Counted from the stretch's first letter, positions 18,881 through 28,417 are shown. The stretch is DNA of 64,000 nt from Hymenobacter sp. BT559 (GCF_016427535.1 NZ_JAELXV010000003.1:434001-498000), one strand, 5' to 3'. Notes: generated from the letters alone by a model not told the origin. Made by a program: numbers and translations.

Positions 18881-20338
18881 ATGAACAAGCGGTTTCTCAC
18901 CGGCGTGTTGCTGGTTTTCGTGCTGACCGATTTGGTTTTTACCTACTGGCAAAACTATCTATTGCCCCTCGATGGCGACATGGTAGCCGTCACCTTTCCG
19001 TCCCCGTTTTACAGCCAGGTGCTAAAAGACCCCTTTGGCTGGGAAGTACTTACCAAAAACGCCATCTACGCGGCACCTAATCGCTTTTTCGCCCACGCGT
19101 CGGTGTATTACTATTGGCGGCACGTGCCACTGCTTCTGCATGCCGTGCTTGACCCTATTAGCAGCCTCTACGCTGCCAGCGCGCTATTCACAGTGGCTAT
19201 GCAGGCGGCTTTTCTGGGCTTGCTGGCGCAGTATATTCGTCGGGCGAGCGGCGAGCCGCGGGGCTGGCTGGGGCTGGCCGCAGCAGCGGCACTACTGGTG
19301 CCGCTGTTTCAGCGGCACGGCTACTACCAGCAGTTGGGGGTGCATGACTTATCTATCACCTACACCTTCTTTTATGCAATGCCGCTGGTGCTGGTGCTGG
19401 TGTTGCTGTGGCCATTTTTTCGAGCCGCATGCCAGCGGCAACCGCTACGGCTGTCGTGGGCATCGCAGTTTGCCCTAGTAGGACTCATGGTGGTTATTGG
19501 ATTTCATGGCGTCATTGCTACGGCTGCCCTAGCCGTAGTGCTGGGCTGCATCGGTTTGTATTGGGGCTGGTGCAAAATGAGAGCTTGGCGTTATCCCCAG
19601 CAGGCCCAGGTAGCTAACCAATGGTTGTCAGGCCAGGCTATTGGGTTGCTGGCAATGCTGGCACTTATTTGCTTGTACTCTATATACATCGGGCGCAATA
19701 ATATAGAGAACTCGCACGACCACACCCTAGGTGAGCTGTTTCGATTATTGCCCACCGGCGTATACCAATATTTCATCGCGCAGCCAGCGCTGCCGCTATT
19801 AACCGGGCTGCTGCTGCTGAATGCGCAGTTGTTGCGCCGGCTGCCCGAGGGCACGCCTGGCCGGCAGCGTGTGCTGCAGCTACTACGCTGGGTGAGCGTG
19901 TACACCATTCTTTATTTGCTGCTCCTGCCCTTCGGGGGGTACCGGTCCTATCGCCCGTATTTGCTGCGCAATGACTCTATTTCGCCCATTTTGATAGGAT
20001 TGTTCTTTGCCTATGGGGTATCAAGCTACTTGCTGCTATTTCGGCTGCGTGGGCGCAAGCATACGCTGTACCTAGTAGTCATTTGCCTATTCAGTGCGCT
20101 GCTGACGGGCGCCGATGCCCGGCTCAAGCTAGTAGATAACAACAACGACTGCCAGCGCTGGGCCCTCGACCAACTGGCGCGTGCCACTGAGCCTGTAGCC
20201 CAGTTATCAACCTACTGCAATGTGCTGACGTGGCTGCCATTTTATGAGTATCACCAGTCTGAGATACACGCACAAATGCTGAAATATTGGGGCGTAACAC
20301 CCAAAGAACAGCTGTTTTATCAGAAGGCGGATAAGTAA
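18881..20338 (+). CDS. Polytopic membrane protein of unknown function
   Basis: 485 residues with roughly ten hydrophobic segments (for example FLTGVLLVFVLTDLVFTYW at the N-terminus, then PLVLVLVLLWPF and FALVGLMVVIGFHGV). A periplasmic loop with WQNYLLPLDGDM follows the first helix. The layout resembles GT-C-type or related integral membrane glycan enzymes, but no DxD-type motif is convincing, so no function is assigned. It starts 101 bases after the lipoprotein gene on the same strand. Confidence 0.65.
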   Translation: MNKRFLTGVLLVFVLTDLVFTYWQNYLLPLDGDMVAVTFPSPFYSQVLKDPFGWEVLTKNAIYAAPNRFFAHASVYYYWRHVPLLLHAVLDPISSLYAASALFTVAMQAAFLGLLAQYIRRASGEPRGWLGLAAAAALLVPLFQRHGYYQQLGVHDLSITYTFFYAMPLVLVLVLLWPFFRAACQRQPLRLSWASQFALVGLMVVIGFHGVIATAALAVVLGCIGLYWGWCKMRAWRYPQQAQVANQWLSGQAIGLLAMLALICLYSIYIGRNNIENSHDHTLGELFRLLPTGVYQYFIAQPALPLLTGLLLLNAQLLRRLPEGTPGRQRVLQLLRWVSVYTILYLLLLPFGGYRSYRPYLLRNDSISPILIGLFFAYGVSSYLLLFRLRGRKHTLYLVVICLFSALLTGADARLKLVDNNNDCQRWALDQLARATEPVAQLSTYCNVLTWLPFYEYHQSEIHAQMLKYWGVTPKEQLFYQKADK

Positions 20339-20882
20339 GCAATGCGGCGGCGCATAAAGCTGTGCTGGCACTTCTAGAGTATAGCTAATGCGCTTCTGTT
20401 AGGCAAGCATAGCGGCACGGGCCAGTCGCGATAGTCTTTACTTGGTAGAGTTATTTATAGCTTAATGCCAAATATTCCAGGTGAAAATGTCAAACTGGCA
20501 CCAACACTAGTAGCATGACCAGGTAGATTATACTTGTTAGAGTCGTATGCTAAGTCAGCGTCCTGCTCAATGGCATAGTCGCTGGTGGCCTCGCGGGTAC
20601 CAATATGAAGCGTAGCACCTTTGCCTTAACTAACGGTGTGGAGCAGCAGGCACAGTTCAGGGTAACGTAAGAAGAAGGTATTAGGGAAAGGCGGCTGGAG
20701 TGGCGGAGGAAACGGTTATTCTTGCGGAGCGGAATGGCGAAGCAAGCCTTCCTTTACGTGCTGCAAACGTATGTAGCCGCTTGTGGCGCCGCCAGAAATA
20801 GGTGACTTAGTTTTTCTGCAAAGCATAGTTACCCACTTTCTCGCGGCCTCCTCCTCACTTTCTATTCGTAATTCTATATTCT
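20339..20882. other. Gene-poor stretch before 3-HAO gene
   Basis: 544 bases with no complete gene on either strand. The middle carries the minus-strand remnant described separately (20455-20625). The rest shows no tRNA, terminator or TAnnTTTG element that I could recognise. Confidence 0.6.
20455..20625 (-). pseudogene. C-terminal remnant of an outer-membrane-type protein
   Basis: The minus strand is open for 56 codons ending at the TAA 20455-20457. The frame reads as ordinary protein ([20 protein letters not shown], then [20 protein letters not shown], then SPGIFGIKL) with alternating strand-like residues as at the end of a beta-barrel. A stop codon at 20626-20628 interrupts the frame upstream and there is no start codon or recognisable domain ahead of it. 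It looks like the degraded end of a gene whose front is lost. It could also be a chance open frame. Confidence 0.35.
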
Positions 20883-21419
20883 ATGGTTTCGCGTCCCTTC
20901 AACTTTCAAAAGTGGGTTGCCGAGCACCGGCACTTACTGAAGCCGCCGGTGGGCAACCAGCAGGTTTTTAAAGACAATAAAGACTTTATCGTGATGGTGG
21001 TGGGCGGCCCTAACGCCCGCAAAGACTACCACGTGGATGAAGGCGAGGAGTTGTTTTGGCAACTTGAGGGCGAGATGACAGTCAAAATCATCGAGGATGG
21101 CAAGCCTGTGGATATTGTCATCGGGCCCGGCGATATGTTTTTACTGCCGCCCGGCGTACCGCACTCGCCCCGCCGCCCGGCCGGCACCGTGGGCCTAGTG
21201 CTGGAGCGCTACCGCACGGCCGGTGAGCTCGACGGCTTTCAGTGGTACTGCGAAAACTGCGGCAATAAGCTCTACGAGGAGTACGCCGAGATTACCGACA
21301 TTGTGGCCCAGCTGCCGCCCATCATGGACCGCTTTTGGGCCAATGACGACCTGCGCACCTGCAAGGTGTGTGGCACCTATATGGAAGCGCCCGCCAAGCC
21401 AGTACCTGAACCAGCCTAA
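20883..21419 (+). CDS. nbaC: 3-hydroxyanthranilate 3,4-dioxygenase
   Basis: 178 residues, the bacterial length. It opens the ring of 3-hydroxyanthranilate to the semialdehyde that cyclises to quinolinate (kynurenine route to NAD, or tryptophan catabolism). In the cupin core the Fe(II) ligands His50, Glu56 (DYHVDEGEELFWQ) and His94 (GVPHSPRRP) are intact, as are the substrate-binding arginines. The C-terminus has the rubredoxin-like second metal site, WYCENCGNKLY and LRTCKVCGTY. No other kynurenine-pathway gene is in the window. Confidence 0.95.
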   Translation: MVSRPFNFQKWVAEHRHLLKPPVGNQQVFKDNKDFIVMVVGGPNARKDYHVDEGEELFWQLEGEMTVKIIEDGKPVDIVIGPGDMFLLPPGVPHSPRRPAGTVGLVLERYRTAGELDGFQWYCENCGNKLYEEYAEITDIVAQLPPIMDRFWANDDLRTCKVCGTYMEAPAKPVPEPA

Positions 21420-21442
21420 TGCTAGGCTTTTTCGCTTGCCAA

Positions 21443-23194
21443 TCAATGCCTTGTAAACGGCCAAGTGCTCTTGTGGCTGGATTCTGGGAGCTGTTGCCTA
21501 GTAGTGGCACGCTCGCTGGGCAAGTCGCCTTGCGCCACAAGCTGCCCCTGCGGGCGGGCCGCTTTAGAAAATAAGCCGGCCAGAACACTACCTAGGCGCC
21601 GCGGGGAGCGGGCGGGCTTGGGGGCAAGCGCGAGCGCTTGCTGAGCGCTGCTGACGGGGCCTAGTACCACGGCCGGGCTGCCCTCGAGGGTGTATACGGG
21701 GTGGTGGCCAGTGGTGGCATCTTGGCGATACTCTACCACGCTAGCGTAATAGGTGCGCTGCGGGTCGAGGGGGGGCAGCCAGGTGCTGGTGCCCCGCTCG
21801 ATAGCCACTACACGCGTGCCATCGGCCAGGGTACTGGCTACGTGGTAGGCGGTGCCATCGGTGGGGAAGGCCGTGCTGGGGCCATCGGCTTTGAGCAGCA
21901 CCAGCCGGTGGGTGCCCGACCCCGGCGCCCAGGTGAGCTGGGTGGGGCTAGCCGACCGCTGGCCGACTTGCACGGCGCGGGCGGCTAGCGCGGGCGCAAA
22001 TAGGTCGTGCGTGGGCCAGCTTTTTACGGCTGCCCGCCACTTGCCGCCCAGCGCAGTCAGCTCTTGCCAGAACTGGCTTGAGTTGTTGTTGATATTAAGC
22101 AAAATGGCCCAGGTATAGCCCTCCGCGGTGCGCATCATGAGGCTGGCTGTGCCGTCGAGGCAACCGGTGTGCCACTGGGTGCCGCCGTTCACCATCCAGC
22201 CCTTGGCGTAGTAGCTATTCGCGGCCGAAGGCTGCGCCATGCTGCGCAAGCTGGCTGCCGACAGAAGGCCGGGCCGCGAGCCGGAGCCGCTGGTAGCCAG
22301 CAGCAGCCGCACCAGGTCGCGGGCCGAAAATAGCCAGCCACCGTGCGCATTCATAGCCTCCAGCTGGTAGCCGCCATAGGCGGCGGGCACCTGCTGCGCG
22401 GGGTCGTAGCACGAGGGCAGGCAGTAGGCGCTTTGGTAAGCGCTTTCGCGTTCGTGGCGGGCGGCAAGCAGGTTACGGCCTAGGTGGGCTTCGAGTACAC
22501 CGCTGGGCTGCAGCACGTGCTGGCGCACCCAGGCTTCGTAGGGCTGGTGCGTCACGGCCTCCAGCACTTTGCCCAGTACGAGGTAGCCGGTATTAGAGTA
22601 GGCAAAGCGCGTTCCGGGCTCAAAGTTGAGGCCCTGGCGCAGCATGTAGCGAATGAGGGTCGAATCACCCACGGGGTTGGCGACGCCCATCACAGTAGCT
22701 ACGTGCGTCGGAAACTCGACGGGGTCGCAAGTGCCGTAGCCATCGCAGCCAACGCTGCGGTCCCAGCCGGCCGTGTGCTCCAGCAGCTGTTGCACCGTGA
22801 TGCGGTAGAGGCGCTCATCCCGGATTTCCTGGGTGTATGCGGGGGGGGCTAGGTAGCCCTGCGGGCCAAATACGGGGTGCGAGAGGTCGATTTTACCTTC
22901 CTCTACCAGCTTCATGATGGCCAGCGCCGTGACAGTTTTGGAGAGGCTGGCCACCCGCAGCAGGTGGTAGGGCTGCATGGGCAAGGTGCGCGCCACATCG
23001 GCATAGCCAAACCCGCGTTCATACACCAGCCTGCCATCCTTAGCCAGCGCCACGGAGGCCCCAAGCACTTTCCAGCGCTGCATAAATTGCTGCATGGTGG
23101 CATCGCAAGGAGCCAAGGCAGGTACTGCTACGCCGGTCTGGGCAAAGCTGCGCAGGCCTAGCAATACCAGCAAGAAGGTAAAAAGTAGTTTCAA
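21443..23194 (-). CDS. Secreted serine hydrolase, beta-lactamase/class C family
   Basis: The preferred start is the TTG at 23194, giving MKLLFTFLLVLLGLRSFAQ, a clean signal peptide, and 583 residues; an ATG at 23251 is possible but falls inside a putative promoter. The catalytic SxxK is ASLSKT (Ser83, Lys86), the Tyr-x-Asn equivalent is AYSNTGY, and HTG occurs in WHTGCLDGT, all as in class C beta-lactamases and DD-peptidases. After about residue 400 a fibronectin-like region and a basic tail (KPARSPRRLGS) follow, longer than usual. The substrate is unknown; many relatives are peptidases or esterases rather than antibiotic resistance enzymes. Confidence 0.85.
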   Translation of the reverse strand: MKLLFTFLLVLLGLRSFAQTGVAVPALAPCDATMQQFMQRWKVLGASVALAKDGRLVYERGFGYADVARTLPMQPYHLLRVASLSKTVTALAIMKLVEEGKIDLSHPVFGPQGYLAPPAYTQEIRDERLYRITVQQLLEHTAGWDRSVGCDGYGTCDPVEFPTHVATVMGVANPVGDSTLIRYMLRQGLNFEPGTRFAYSNTGYLVLGKVLEAVTHQPYEAWVRQHVLQPSGVLEAHLGRNLLAARHERESAYQSAYCLPSCYDPAQQVPAAYGGYQLEAMNAHGGWLFSARDLVRLLLATSGSGSRPGLLSAASLRSMAQPSAANSYYAKGWMVNGGTQWHTGCLDGTASLMMRTAEGYTWAILLNINNNSSQFWQELTALGGKWRAAVKSWPTHDLFAPALAARAVQVGQRSASPTQLTWAPGSGTHRLVLLKADGPSTAFPTDGTAYHVASTLADGTRVVAIERGTSTWLPPLDPQRTYYASVVEYRQDATTGHHPVYTLEGSPAVVLGPVSSAQQALALAPKPARSPRRLGSVLAGLFSKAARPQGQLVAQGDLPSERATTRQQLPESSHKSTWPFTRH

Positions 23195-23254
23195 CTGAAA
23201 ATCTGCTAGACCAATTCCTGATTTAGTTACAGTAACTGCACAGTTTGGCATTGG

Positions 23255-23262
23255 CAAATTTA
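23255..23262 (-). promoter_or_regulatory. Candidate promoter -7 element for serine hydrolase
   Basis: The minus strand reads TAAATTTG, a full TAnnTTTG. Transcription would begin near 23248, which argues against the upstream ATG and TTG starts and for the TTG at 23194. No clear -33 element. Confidence 0.45.
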
Positions 23263-23622
23263 TTGTATTTAATCGGGTGTTGAAATGCAGGTTTAATGAA
23301 TATTATTTAATTTTTCTAAGAAATATAAGTGGGTGCTATATATGATAAATTTTAATGTGCTGCTCATTTATCATGTCAACAGGGTTTTGCTTGTTCTAGT
23401 CATTCTATTCGAGATAACCGAGTAATGTACTTTGGGCAACTGTAAGAGTATGCCGATTTTAACATTAATTGTATTATCTAGCTATTTTTGTTCAGGTAGT
23501 ACTCATCCGGTAGCTCAAGCACAGCAGGCTTCAGCAGCACATCGTGCGCTTACCTTGCCGGCCCTAGGTTACTGCTGCTAGCTATTTGTCGAGCAAGCGG
23601 GTTGACGCTAATTTTTAAAGCA
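23263..23622. other. AT-rich intergenic between divergent secreted-protein genes
   Basis: About 360 bases, low in GC to 23500. It holds the candidate minus promoter at its left end and a TATTTTTG -7 match at 23483-23490 on the + strand for the glycosidase-like gene. No ORF of substance. Confidence 0.55.
23483..23490 (+). promoter_or_regulatory. Candidate promoter -7 element for glycosidase-like gene
   Basis: TATTTTTG fits TAnnTTTG. It would leave a leader of roughly 130 bases before the ATG at 23623. The surrounding sequence is AT-rich, so a chance match is possible. Confidence 0.35.
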
Positions 23623-25797
23623 ATGAGCAGCTGGACGTTTCGTAGAAAAATTAGTCAGGTGTTATGGTGCGTGGGTGGGCTGCTTGGGCAGCCAGCCGCG
23701 GCGCAGGTGGCAGGCAAGGCTGAAACCACTTCGTTTCAAATAGACCAGCCGTGGAGCGCTGCCGTGGATGTGCGGTCCGATATTGTGATGCTCTATGGTA
23801 TTGGCGACGACTTCCAGACCCGGGCGGCTTCGTGGCTAGGCAAGGGCTACAATGTGCAGTTTATGACGGGCATTGCCTGGGGCAATTACCAGCCCTACTT
23901 CGAGGGGAAGTTTGATGGCCGGCCGCACCCGGAAGATATTCAGCTAGAGCGCAATGGCACTCGCATTATGCACGGCCCCACGGTGCCCTATGTGGTGCCC
24001 TCGCAGCACTACCTCGACTACATGAAAACCCAGGTCAAGCGGGCCATTGACTTTGGGGTGACGGCCATCTACCTGGAAGAGCCCGAGTTTTGGGCACGTG
24101 GCGGCTACAGCGAAACGTTTAAGAAGGAGTGGCAGGACTACTACCACTTTCCCTGGATGCCGCAGCATGAGTCGCCGGAGGCCACGTACCTGTCCTCAAA
24201 GCTCAAGTACCAGCTGTACTTCAGAGCTTTAAAAGAACTATTTTCATATATTAAGACGTGCAGCGAAAGCAAGGGCCAGCGGGTAAAGTGCTTTGTACCC
24301 ACGCACTCGCTACTCAATTACTCGGCTTGGGAAATCGTAAGCCCCGAAGCCAGCCTAGCCGCGCTGCCAGGCATGGATGGGTACATTGCTCAGGTCTGGA
24401 CCGGCACCGCCCGGGTGCCCAACTACTTCAACGGCGTGAAGAAGGAGCGGGTGTTTGAAAACGCCTTCTTAGAGTACAGCTCGGTGCTGTCAATGACGGC
24501 GCCCACCAAGAAGACGGTCTACTTCCTGACCGACCCCATAGAAGATGGCGTGCGGAGCTGGGATGATTACAAGAAGAACTACGAGGCCACCTTCACGGCC
24601 GAGCTCATGTTTCCGACCGTCAACCACTTTGAGGTGATGCCGTGGCCCAATCGCATCTACCTAGGTAAGTTTCCGGTCGAGGGTAAGGCAGAGCCGCAGC
24701 CCATTGCGCCGGCCTACGCCACCCAGATGCAGGTGATGATTAACGCCCTGAACACCATGCCGAAGGCCGCCAGCCAGGTCAGCGGCAGCAAGGGTGTGGC
24801 AGTGTTGCTCGGCAATTCGATGATGTTTCAGCGCTTCCCGACCCACCAGGGGTACGAGGACCCGCAGCTTTCCAATTTCTATGGCCTAGCGCTACCGCTC
24901 TTCAAGCGGGGCGTGCCCGTAGACCTAGTGCACATGGAGAACCTAGGGTACCCCGAGGCCCTGGCGCAAACCAAAGTGTTGCTCGTGTCCTACGCTAACA
25001 TGAAGCCGACCTCTGCGCTGGTGCACGAAAAGCTGGCGGCCTGGGTAAAAGCTGGCGGCGTGCTAGTGTATTATGGCAAGGATGCGGACCCGTTTCAGCA
25101 GGTGAAAGAGTGGTGGAACACTGGCGGCCTGCACTACGCTACGCCGCTGGCGCATTTGCTTCAACTGATGCAGCTGCCCGCTAGCCAGCAGGATGCGGCC
25201 TACGCTTACGGCAAAGGCAAGGTGTACATCACCAAAACCGACCCTAAGGAACTGGTTTTGCAGCCGCAGGCCGACCAGCCATTCATCAAGCAGGTTCAGC
25301 AGGCGTATGAGCGAGATGCCCGCGCAGGCAAGCTGCTATTTAAGAACTCATACCGACTCGACCGCGGCCCTTACACCCTGGCCGCGGTGCTAGACGAGAA
25401 CGAGGACCAGCAGCCACTAGTCATTCAAGGACCTCTGCTGGACCTGTACGACCCCGAGCTGCCCGTGCTACAGTCTAAGTCGGTGGCGCCCAATAAGCAG
25501 GCATTCTTATACCGGCTGCCCGCGCCCACCGAGCGCAAGCTGCCCAAGGTGCTAGCCGCCGCTTGCCGAGTCTACGATTTCAACGCGCAGCCTACCAGCG
25601 TGTCGTTTGCTACCAAAAGTCCCGCTAACACCAACAACGTAATGCGCCTCTTGCTACCCAGCAAGCCAGGTAAAGTAGCCGTAACGCGCAGCGGCACAGC
25701 TGAGCCTGCCACGCACGCCTGGGATGCACAAACTAATACGCTACTTCTGAAATTCCGCAATTATTCCGAGGGCGTGGACGTGAAAATCAATTTGTGA
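23623..25797 (+). CDS. Secreted glycoside-hydrolase-like protein
   Basis: 724 residues. A signal peptide runs to about AAA-QVA (residue 29). The first 400 residues look like a TIM-barrel hydrolase: strands ending in VTAIYLEEPEFWARGGYSE (Glu152/153 as candidate acid), KCFVPTHSL, MDGYIAQVWTGTAR and HFEVMPWPNRIYLGKF. Residues about 395-500 (KGVAVLLGNSMMFQR, LVHMENLGYPEAL, WVKAGGVLVYYG) resemble the amidotransferase-like trimerisation domain of GH42-type enzymes, and the C-terminus is beta-rich. No family could be fixed by eye; a distant beta-galactosidase-like enzyme is the best suggestion. Confidence 0.6.
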   Translation: MSSWTFRRKISQVLWCVGGLLGQPAAAQVAGKAETTSFQIDQPWSAAVDVRSDIVMLYGIGDDFQTRAASWLGKGYNVQFMTGIAWGNYQPYFEGKFDGRPHPEDIQLERNGTRIMHGPTVPYVVPSQHYLDYMKTQVKRAIDFGVTAIYLEEPEFWARGGYSETFKKEWQDYYHFPWMPQHESPEATYLSSKLKYQLYFRALKELFSYIKTCSESKGQRVKCFVPTHSLLNYSAWEIVSPEASLAALPGMDGYIAQVWTGTARVPNYFNGVKKERVFENAFLEYSSVLSMTAPTKKTVYFLTDPIEDGVRSWDDYKKNYEATFTAELMFPTVNHFEVMPWPNRIYLGKFPVEGKAEPQPIAPAYATQMQVMINALNTMPKAASQVSGSKGVAVLLGNSMMFQRFPTHQGYEDPQLSNFYGLALPLFKRGVPVDLVHMENLGYPEALAQTKVLLVSYANMKPTSALVHEKLAAWVKAGGVLVYYGKDADPFQQVKEWWNTGGLHYATPLAHLLQLMQLPASQQDAAYAYGKGKVYITKTDPKELVLQPQADQPFIKQVQQAYERDARAGKLLFKNSYRLDRGPYTLAAVLDENEDQQPLVIQGPLLDLYDPELPVLQSKSVAPNKQAFLYRLPAPTERKLPKVLAAACRVYDFNAQPTSVSFATKSPANTNNVMRLLLPSKPGKVAVTRSGTAEPATHAWDAQTNTLLLKFRNYSEGVDVKINL

Positions 25798-25916
25798 TTG
25801 TATCGCTGAGTCAGCGGGCATTGCACGGCTAGGTTAGCCCGCTAACCACCCTAGGTCACTATGCAGTCATAAACCTACCGTAATGCAGTGCCGTGCAGCC
25901 AAAATGGGTGGCCCGG

Positions 25917-25924
25917 TATCTTTG
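25917..25924 (+). promoter_or_regulatory. Promoter -7 element for PafA-like phosphatase
   Basis: TATCTTTG, an exact TAnnTTTG, lies 25 bases before the ATG at 25950. It supports that start over the TTG at 25893. Confidence 0.6.
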
Positions 25925-25949
25925 CCCACCGGTTCTTACGGTTTACTGC

Positions 25950-27650
25950 ATGAAAAAAATACTGTTGTTGTCGATGCTCGCGCTGCCGGCGCTGGCCCAG
26001 AAGAAGGGCGCGGCCCTCGAGCGCCCCAAGCTGGTAGTGGGAATTGTGGTTGACCAGATGCGCTACGACTACCTCTACCGCTACTGGAATAAGTTTGGTA
26101 AGGATGGCTTCAAACGCCTCCTAGGTGAGGGCTTTAGCTACGAGAGCTGCCACTACAACTACGTGCCCACCTACACCGGGCCGGGCCACGCTAGCGTGTA
26201 CACGGGCACCACGCCCGCCAACCACGGCATCGTGGGCAACAACTGGTACGAGCGCGAAGTCGGCAAGGGCACCTATGTCACCGACGATAAGACGGTGCAG
26301 GCTGTGGGCGGTTCGGCCGCCGCGGGCCAGATGTCGCCCGCGCACATGCTTACCACCACCATTACCGACGAGCTGCGCCTGGCCACCAACTTCCAGAGTA
26401 AGGTAATCGGGCTGAGCATGAAAGACCGGGGCAGCATCTTGCCCGCCGGCCACGCCGCCAACGCCGCCTACTGGTACGATGGTGCCAACGGCGCCTTCAT
26501 GAGCAGTACCTTCTATACTAAGGAGCTGCCGGCCTGGGTGCAGAAGTTTAACGCCGCGGGCCACGCTGCCGAGTACCTCAGCAAGCCCTGGACCACACTG
26601 CTGCCCATTGCCGAGTATACTGAAAGCACGGCCGACGACGTGGCCTGGGAATCGGCCTACAAGGGCGAGGCCAAGCCCGTATTTCCGCACGACCTGCCAG
26701 TGCTGAGCGGCGCCACGCCTACAACAGTGGCTGCCACCATGAGCGCGGCTGGCGAAAAGCCCGCCAAGGCCACTTCCCAAAACCTCGACCTCGTTCGCTC
26801 CACGCCGTTCGGCAACTCGCTCACGGCCGACTTTGCCCTCGAAGCCTTGCGCGCCGAGCAAATGGGCCTAGGTGCCCAAACCGACTTCCTGGCCGTGAGC
26901 TTCAGCAGCACCGACTATGTGGGCCACCAGTTTGGCACTACCGCCATCGAAACTGAGGACACTTATTTGCGCCTCGACCGCGACTTGGCCCGTTTGCTGG
27001 CTGGCGTCGAGAAGCAAGTAGGCAAGGGCAATGCGCTGGTATTCCTCACCGCCGACCACGCCGCCGACCAGGCGCCTGGCTTCTTGCAAGCCCACCGGCT
27101 GCCGGGCGGCGGTGTGGGCCCAGCCATCGTGCGCGATACCGTGCAGCGCGTACTGGCCCGCCAGCACGGCCCCGGCCAGTGGGTGCTGAGCTACGAAAAC
27201 CAACAGATATATCTCAATCGTCCGCTCATTGCCCAGAAAAAGCTGAACCTAAGCCAGGTGCAGGAAGAAGTGGCCGACATATTGCGAGCGCAGCCGCACA
27301 TTACGGAGGCCATCACGGCCCACGACCTGCTGCACGGCAGCTGGAACGAGGGCCTGGGTTATTTCCAGCAAAATGGGTTCTACGCCTCGCGCTCGGGCGA
27401 TGTGCTGGCCGTGCTGGCCCCCGGCTGGCTCGAAGCATACGGCTATCCCGTGGTGAAGGGCACCACTCACGGTGCCTCGTGGGCCTACGATACGCACGTG
27501 CCACTGCTGTTCTGGGGCTGGCATGTGCGCCACGGCGAGTCAGCAAAGAATGTTAAAATTGTAGACATTGCCCCCACGGTAGCCCGCTACCTGCACATTC
27601 AGGAGCCCAGCGGCTGCACCGGCGTGCCACTGACGGAGGTAATGAAGTAA
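25950..27650 (+). CDS. PafA-like alkaline phosphatase
   Basis: 566 residues. A short signal peptide (MKKILLLSMLALPALAQ) precedes the phosphatase superfamily core: VVGIVVDQMRYDYLYRY binds zinc; YTGPGHASVYTG carries the nucleophile Thr; GIVGNNWYER supplies the conserved Asn; SMKDRGSILPAGH supplies the Lys-x-Arg pair that marks phosphomonoesterases such as Flavobacterium PafA rather than diesterases. VSFSSTDYVGHQFG and FLTADHAADQ bind the second zinc. It should release phosphate from many monoesters in the periplasm. It is not linked to pho genes here. Confidence 0.9.
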   Translation: MKKILLLSMLALPALAQKKGAALERPKLVVGIVVDQMRYDYLYRYWNKFGKDGFKRLLGEGFSYESCHYNYVPTYTGPGHASVYTGTTPANHGIVGNNWYEREVGKGTYVTDDKTVQAVGGSAAAGQMSPAHMLTTTITDELRLATNFQSKVIGLSMKDRGSILPAGHAANAAYWYDGANGAFMSSTFYTKELPAWVQKFNAAGHAAEYLSKPWTTLLPIAEYTESTADDVAWESAYKGEAKPVFPHDLPVLSGATPTTVAATMSAAGEKPAKATSQNLDLVRSTPFGNSLTADFALEALRAEQMGLGAQTDFLAVSFSSTDYVGHQFGTTAIETEDTYLRLDRDLARLLAGVEKQVGKGNALVFLTADHAADQAPGFLQAHRLPGGGVGPAIVRDTVQRVLARQHGPGQWVLSYENQQIYLNRPLIAQKKLNLSQVQEEVADILRAQPHITEAITAHDLLHGSWNEGLGYFQQNGFYASRSGDVLAVLAPGWLEAYGYPVVKGTTHGASWAYDTHVPLLFWGWHVRHGESAKNVKIVDIAPTVARYLHIQEPSGCTGVPLTEVMK

Positions 27651-27743
27651 CCTAATCTTATTTGCTAAGCAGGAAAAAGCTAGTTGCTGCTGAAATAGAT
27701 AGCCGTAGCGCTAGCTTTTTTCGACCTAGGGCTGCATCCATCG

Positions 27744-27751
27744 CATCTTTG
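27744..27751 (+). promoter_or_regulatory. Promoter -7 element for pyrophosphatase
   Basis: CATCTTTG, one mismatch to TAnnTTTG, lies 52 bases before the GTG start at 27804. Confidence 0.4.
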
Positions 27752-27803
27752 TCGCGTAATTGCCAGCCCATTTCCCCTTCTTTCACCCCTCCCCCCATTC
27801 AAC

Positions 27804-28358
27804 GTGGCCCATTTTAACCCCTGGCACGACGTATCGCGCGGCGATAACCTGCCCGAAACCGTGACCGGCATTATTGAAATTCCGAAAGGCAGCAAAGGCA
27901 AATACGAGCTCGACAAGGACAGCGGTCTGCTAAAGCTCGACCGCGTGCTGTTCTCGGCCGTGCACTACCCCGCCGCCTACGGCTTCATTCCGCGCACGTA
28001 TTGCGACGACAAAGACCCGCTCGACATCCTGGTGCTATGCTCGGTTGATATTCCGCACATGTGCGTAGTAGAGGCCAAAGTAATCGGCGTGATGCAGATG
28101 CTTGACCAAGACGAGGAAGACGATAAAATCATTGCAGTGGCCGCCCACGACGTGAGCGTGAACCACTACAACGAGCTTGCCGACCTGCCGCCCTACATGA
28201 TGCTCGAAATGCAGCGCTTCTTCGAAGACTACAAAGCTCTCGAAAAGAAGCACGTAGAAGTAAAGCAGTTCCTAGGTCGCGAAGATGCCTACCGCATCAT
28301 CAACGAGAGCGTGAAGCTGTACGAAGAAACCTTTGGCGCCGAGCACCAGCAGGCGTAA
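27804..28358 (+). CDS. ppa: Inorganic pyrophosphatase
   Basis: 184 residues from a GTG; no in-frame ATG is near. It hydrolyses pyrophosphate to two phosphates in the cytoplasm. Family I landmarks are complete: [18 protein letters not shown] (Lys, Glu and Arg-equivalent contacts), [25 protein letters not shown] (with the DxxDxxD metal-binding run) and a downstream DKIIAVA. It is a single gene closed by a strong terminator. The GTG start is unusual for such a highly expressed enzyme. Confidence 0.95.
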   Translation: MAHFNPWHDVSRGDNLPETVTGIIEIPKGSKGKYELDKDSGLLKLDRVLFSAVHYPAAYGFIPRTYCDDKDPLDILVLCSVDIPHMCVVEAKVIGVMQMLDQDEEDDKIIAVAAHDVSVNHYNELADLPPYMMLEMQRFFEDYKALEKKHVEVKQFLGREDAYRIINESVKLYEETFGAEHQQA

Positions 28359-28378
28359 GCCTTGCCATGCTCCGCTTG

Positions 28379-28417
28379 AACGTCAGGCCGCCCGGGTTTT
28401 CCGGGCGGCCTGACGTT
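28379..28417. terminator. Terminator after ppa
   Basis: A perfect 17-base inverted repeat (AACGTCAGGCCGCCCGG and its complement) with a five-base loop is followed by CTTTTG. It lies 20 bases after the ppa stop codon and before a same-strand gene. Confidence 0.85.

Noticed and set aside
20339-20882. Gap searched for a tRNA or a small RNA
   Set aside because: No cloverleaf, conserved stem or promoter element could be drawn.
21443-23194. Call as an antibiotic-resistance beta-lactamase
   Set aside because: SxxK and HTG motifs are shared by many peptidases and esterases, and the C-terminal extension is atypical for resistance enzymes.
26121-26861. 246-codon minus-strand open frame
   Set aside because: Lies wholly inside the PafA-like phosphatase gene on the other strand and has Gly/His/Val-rich composition without domain features.
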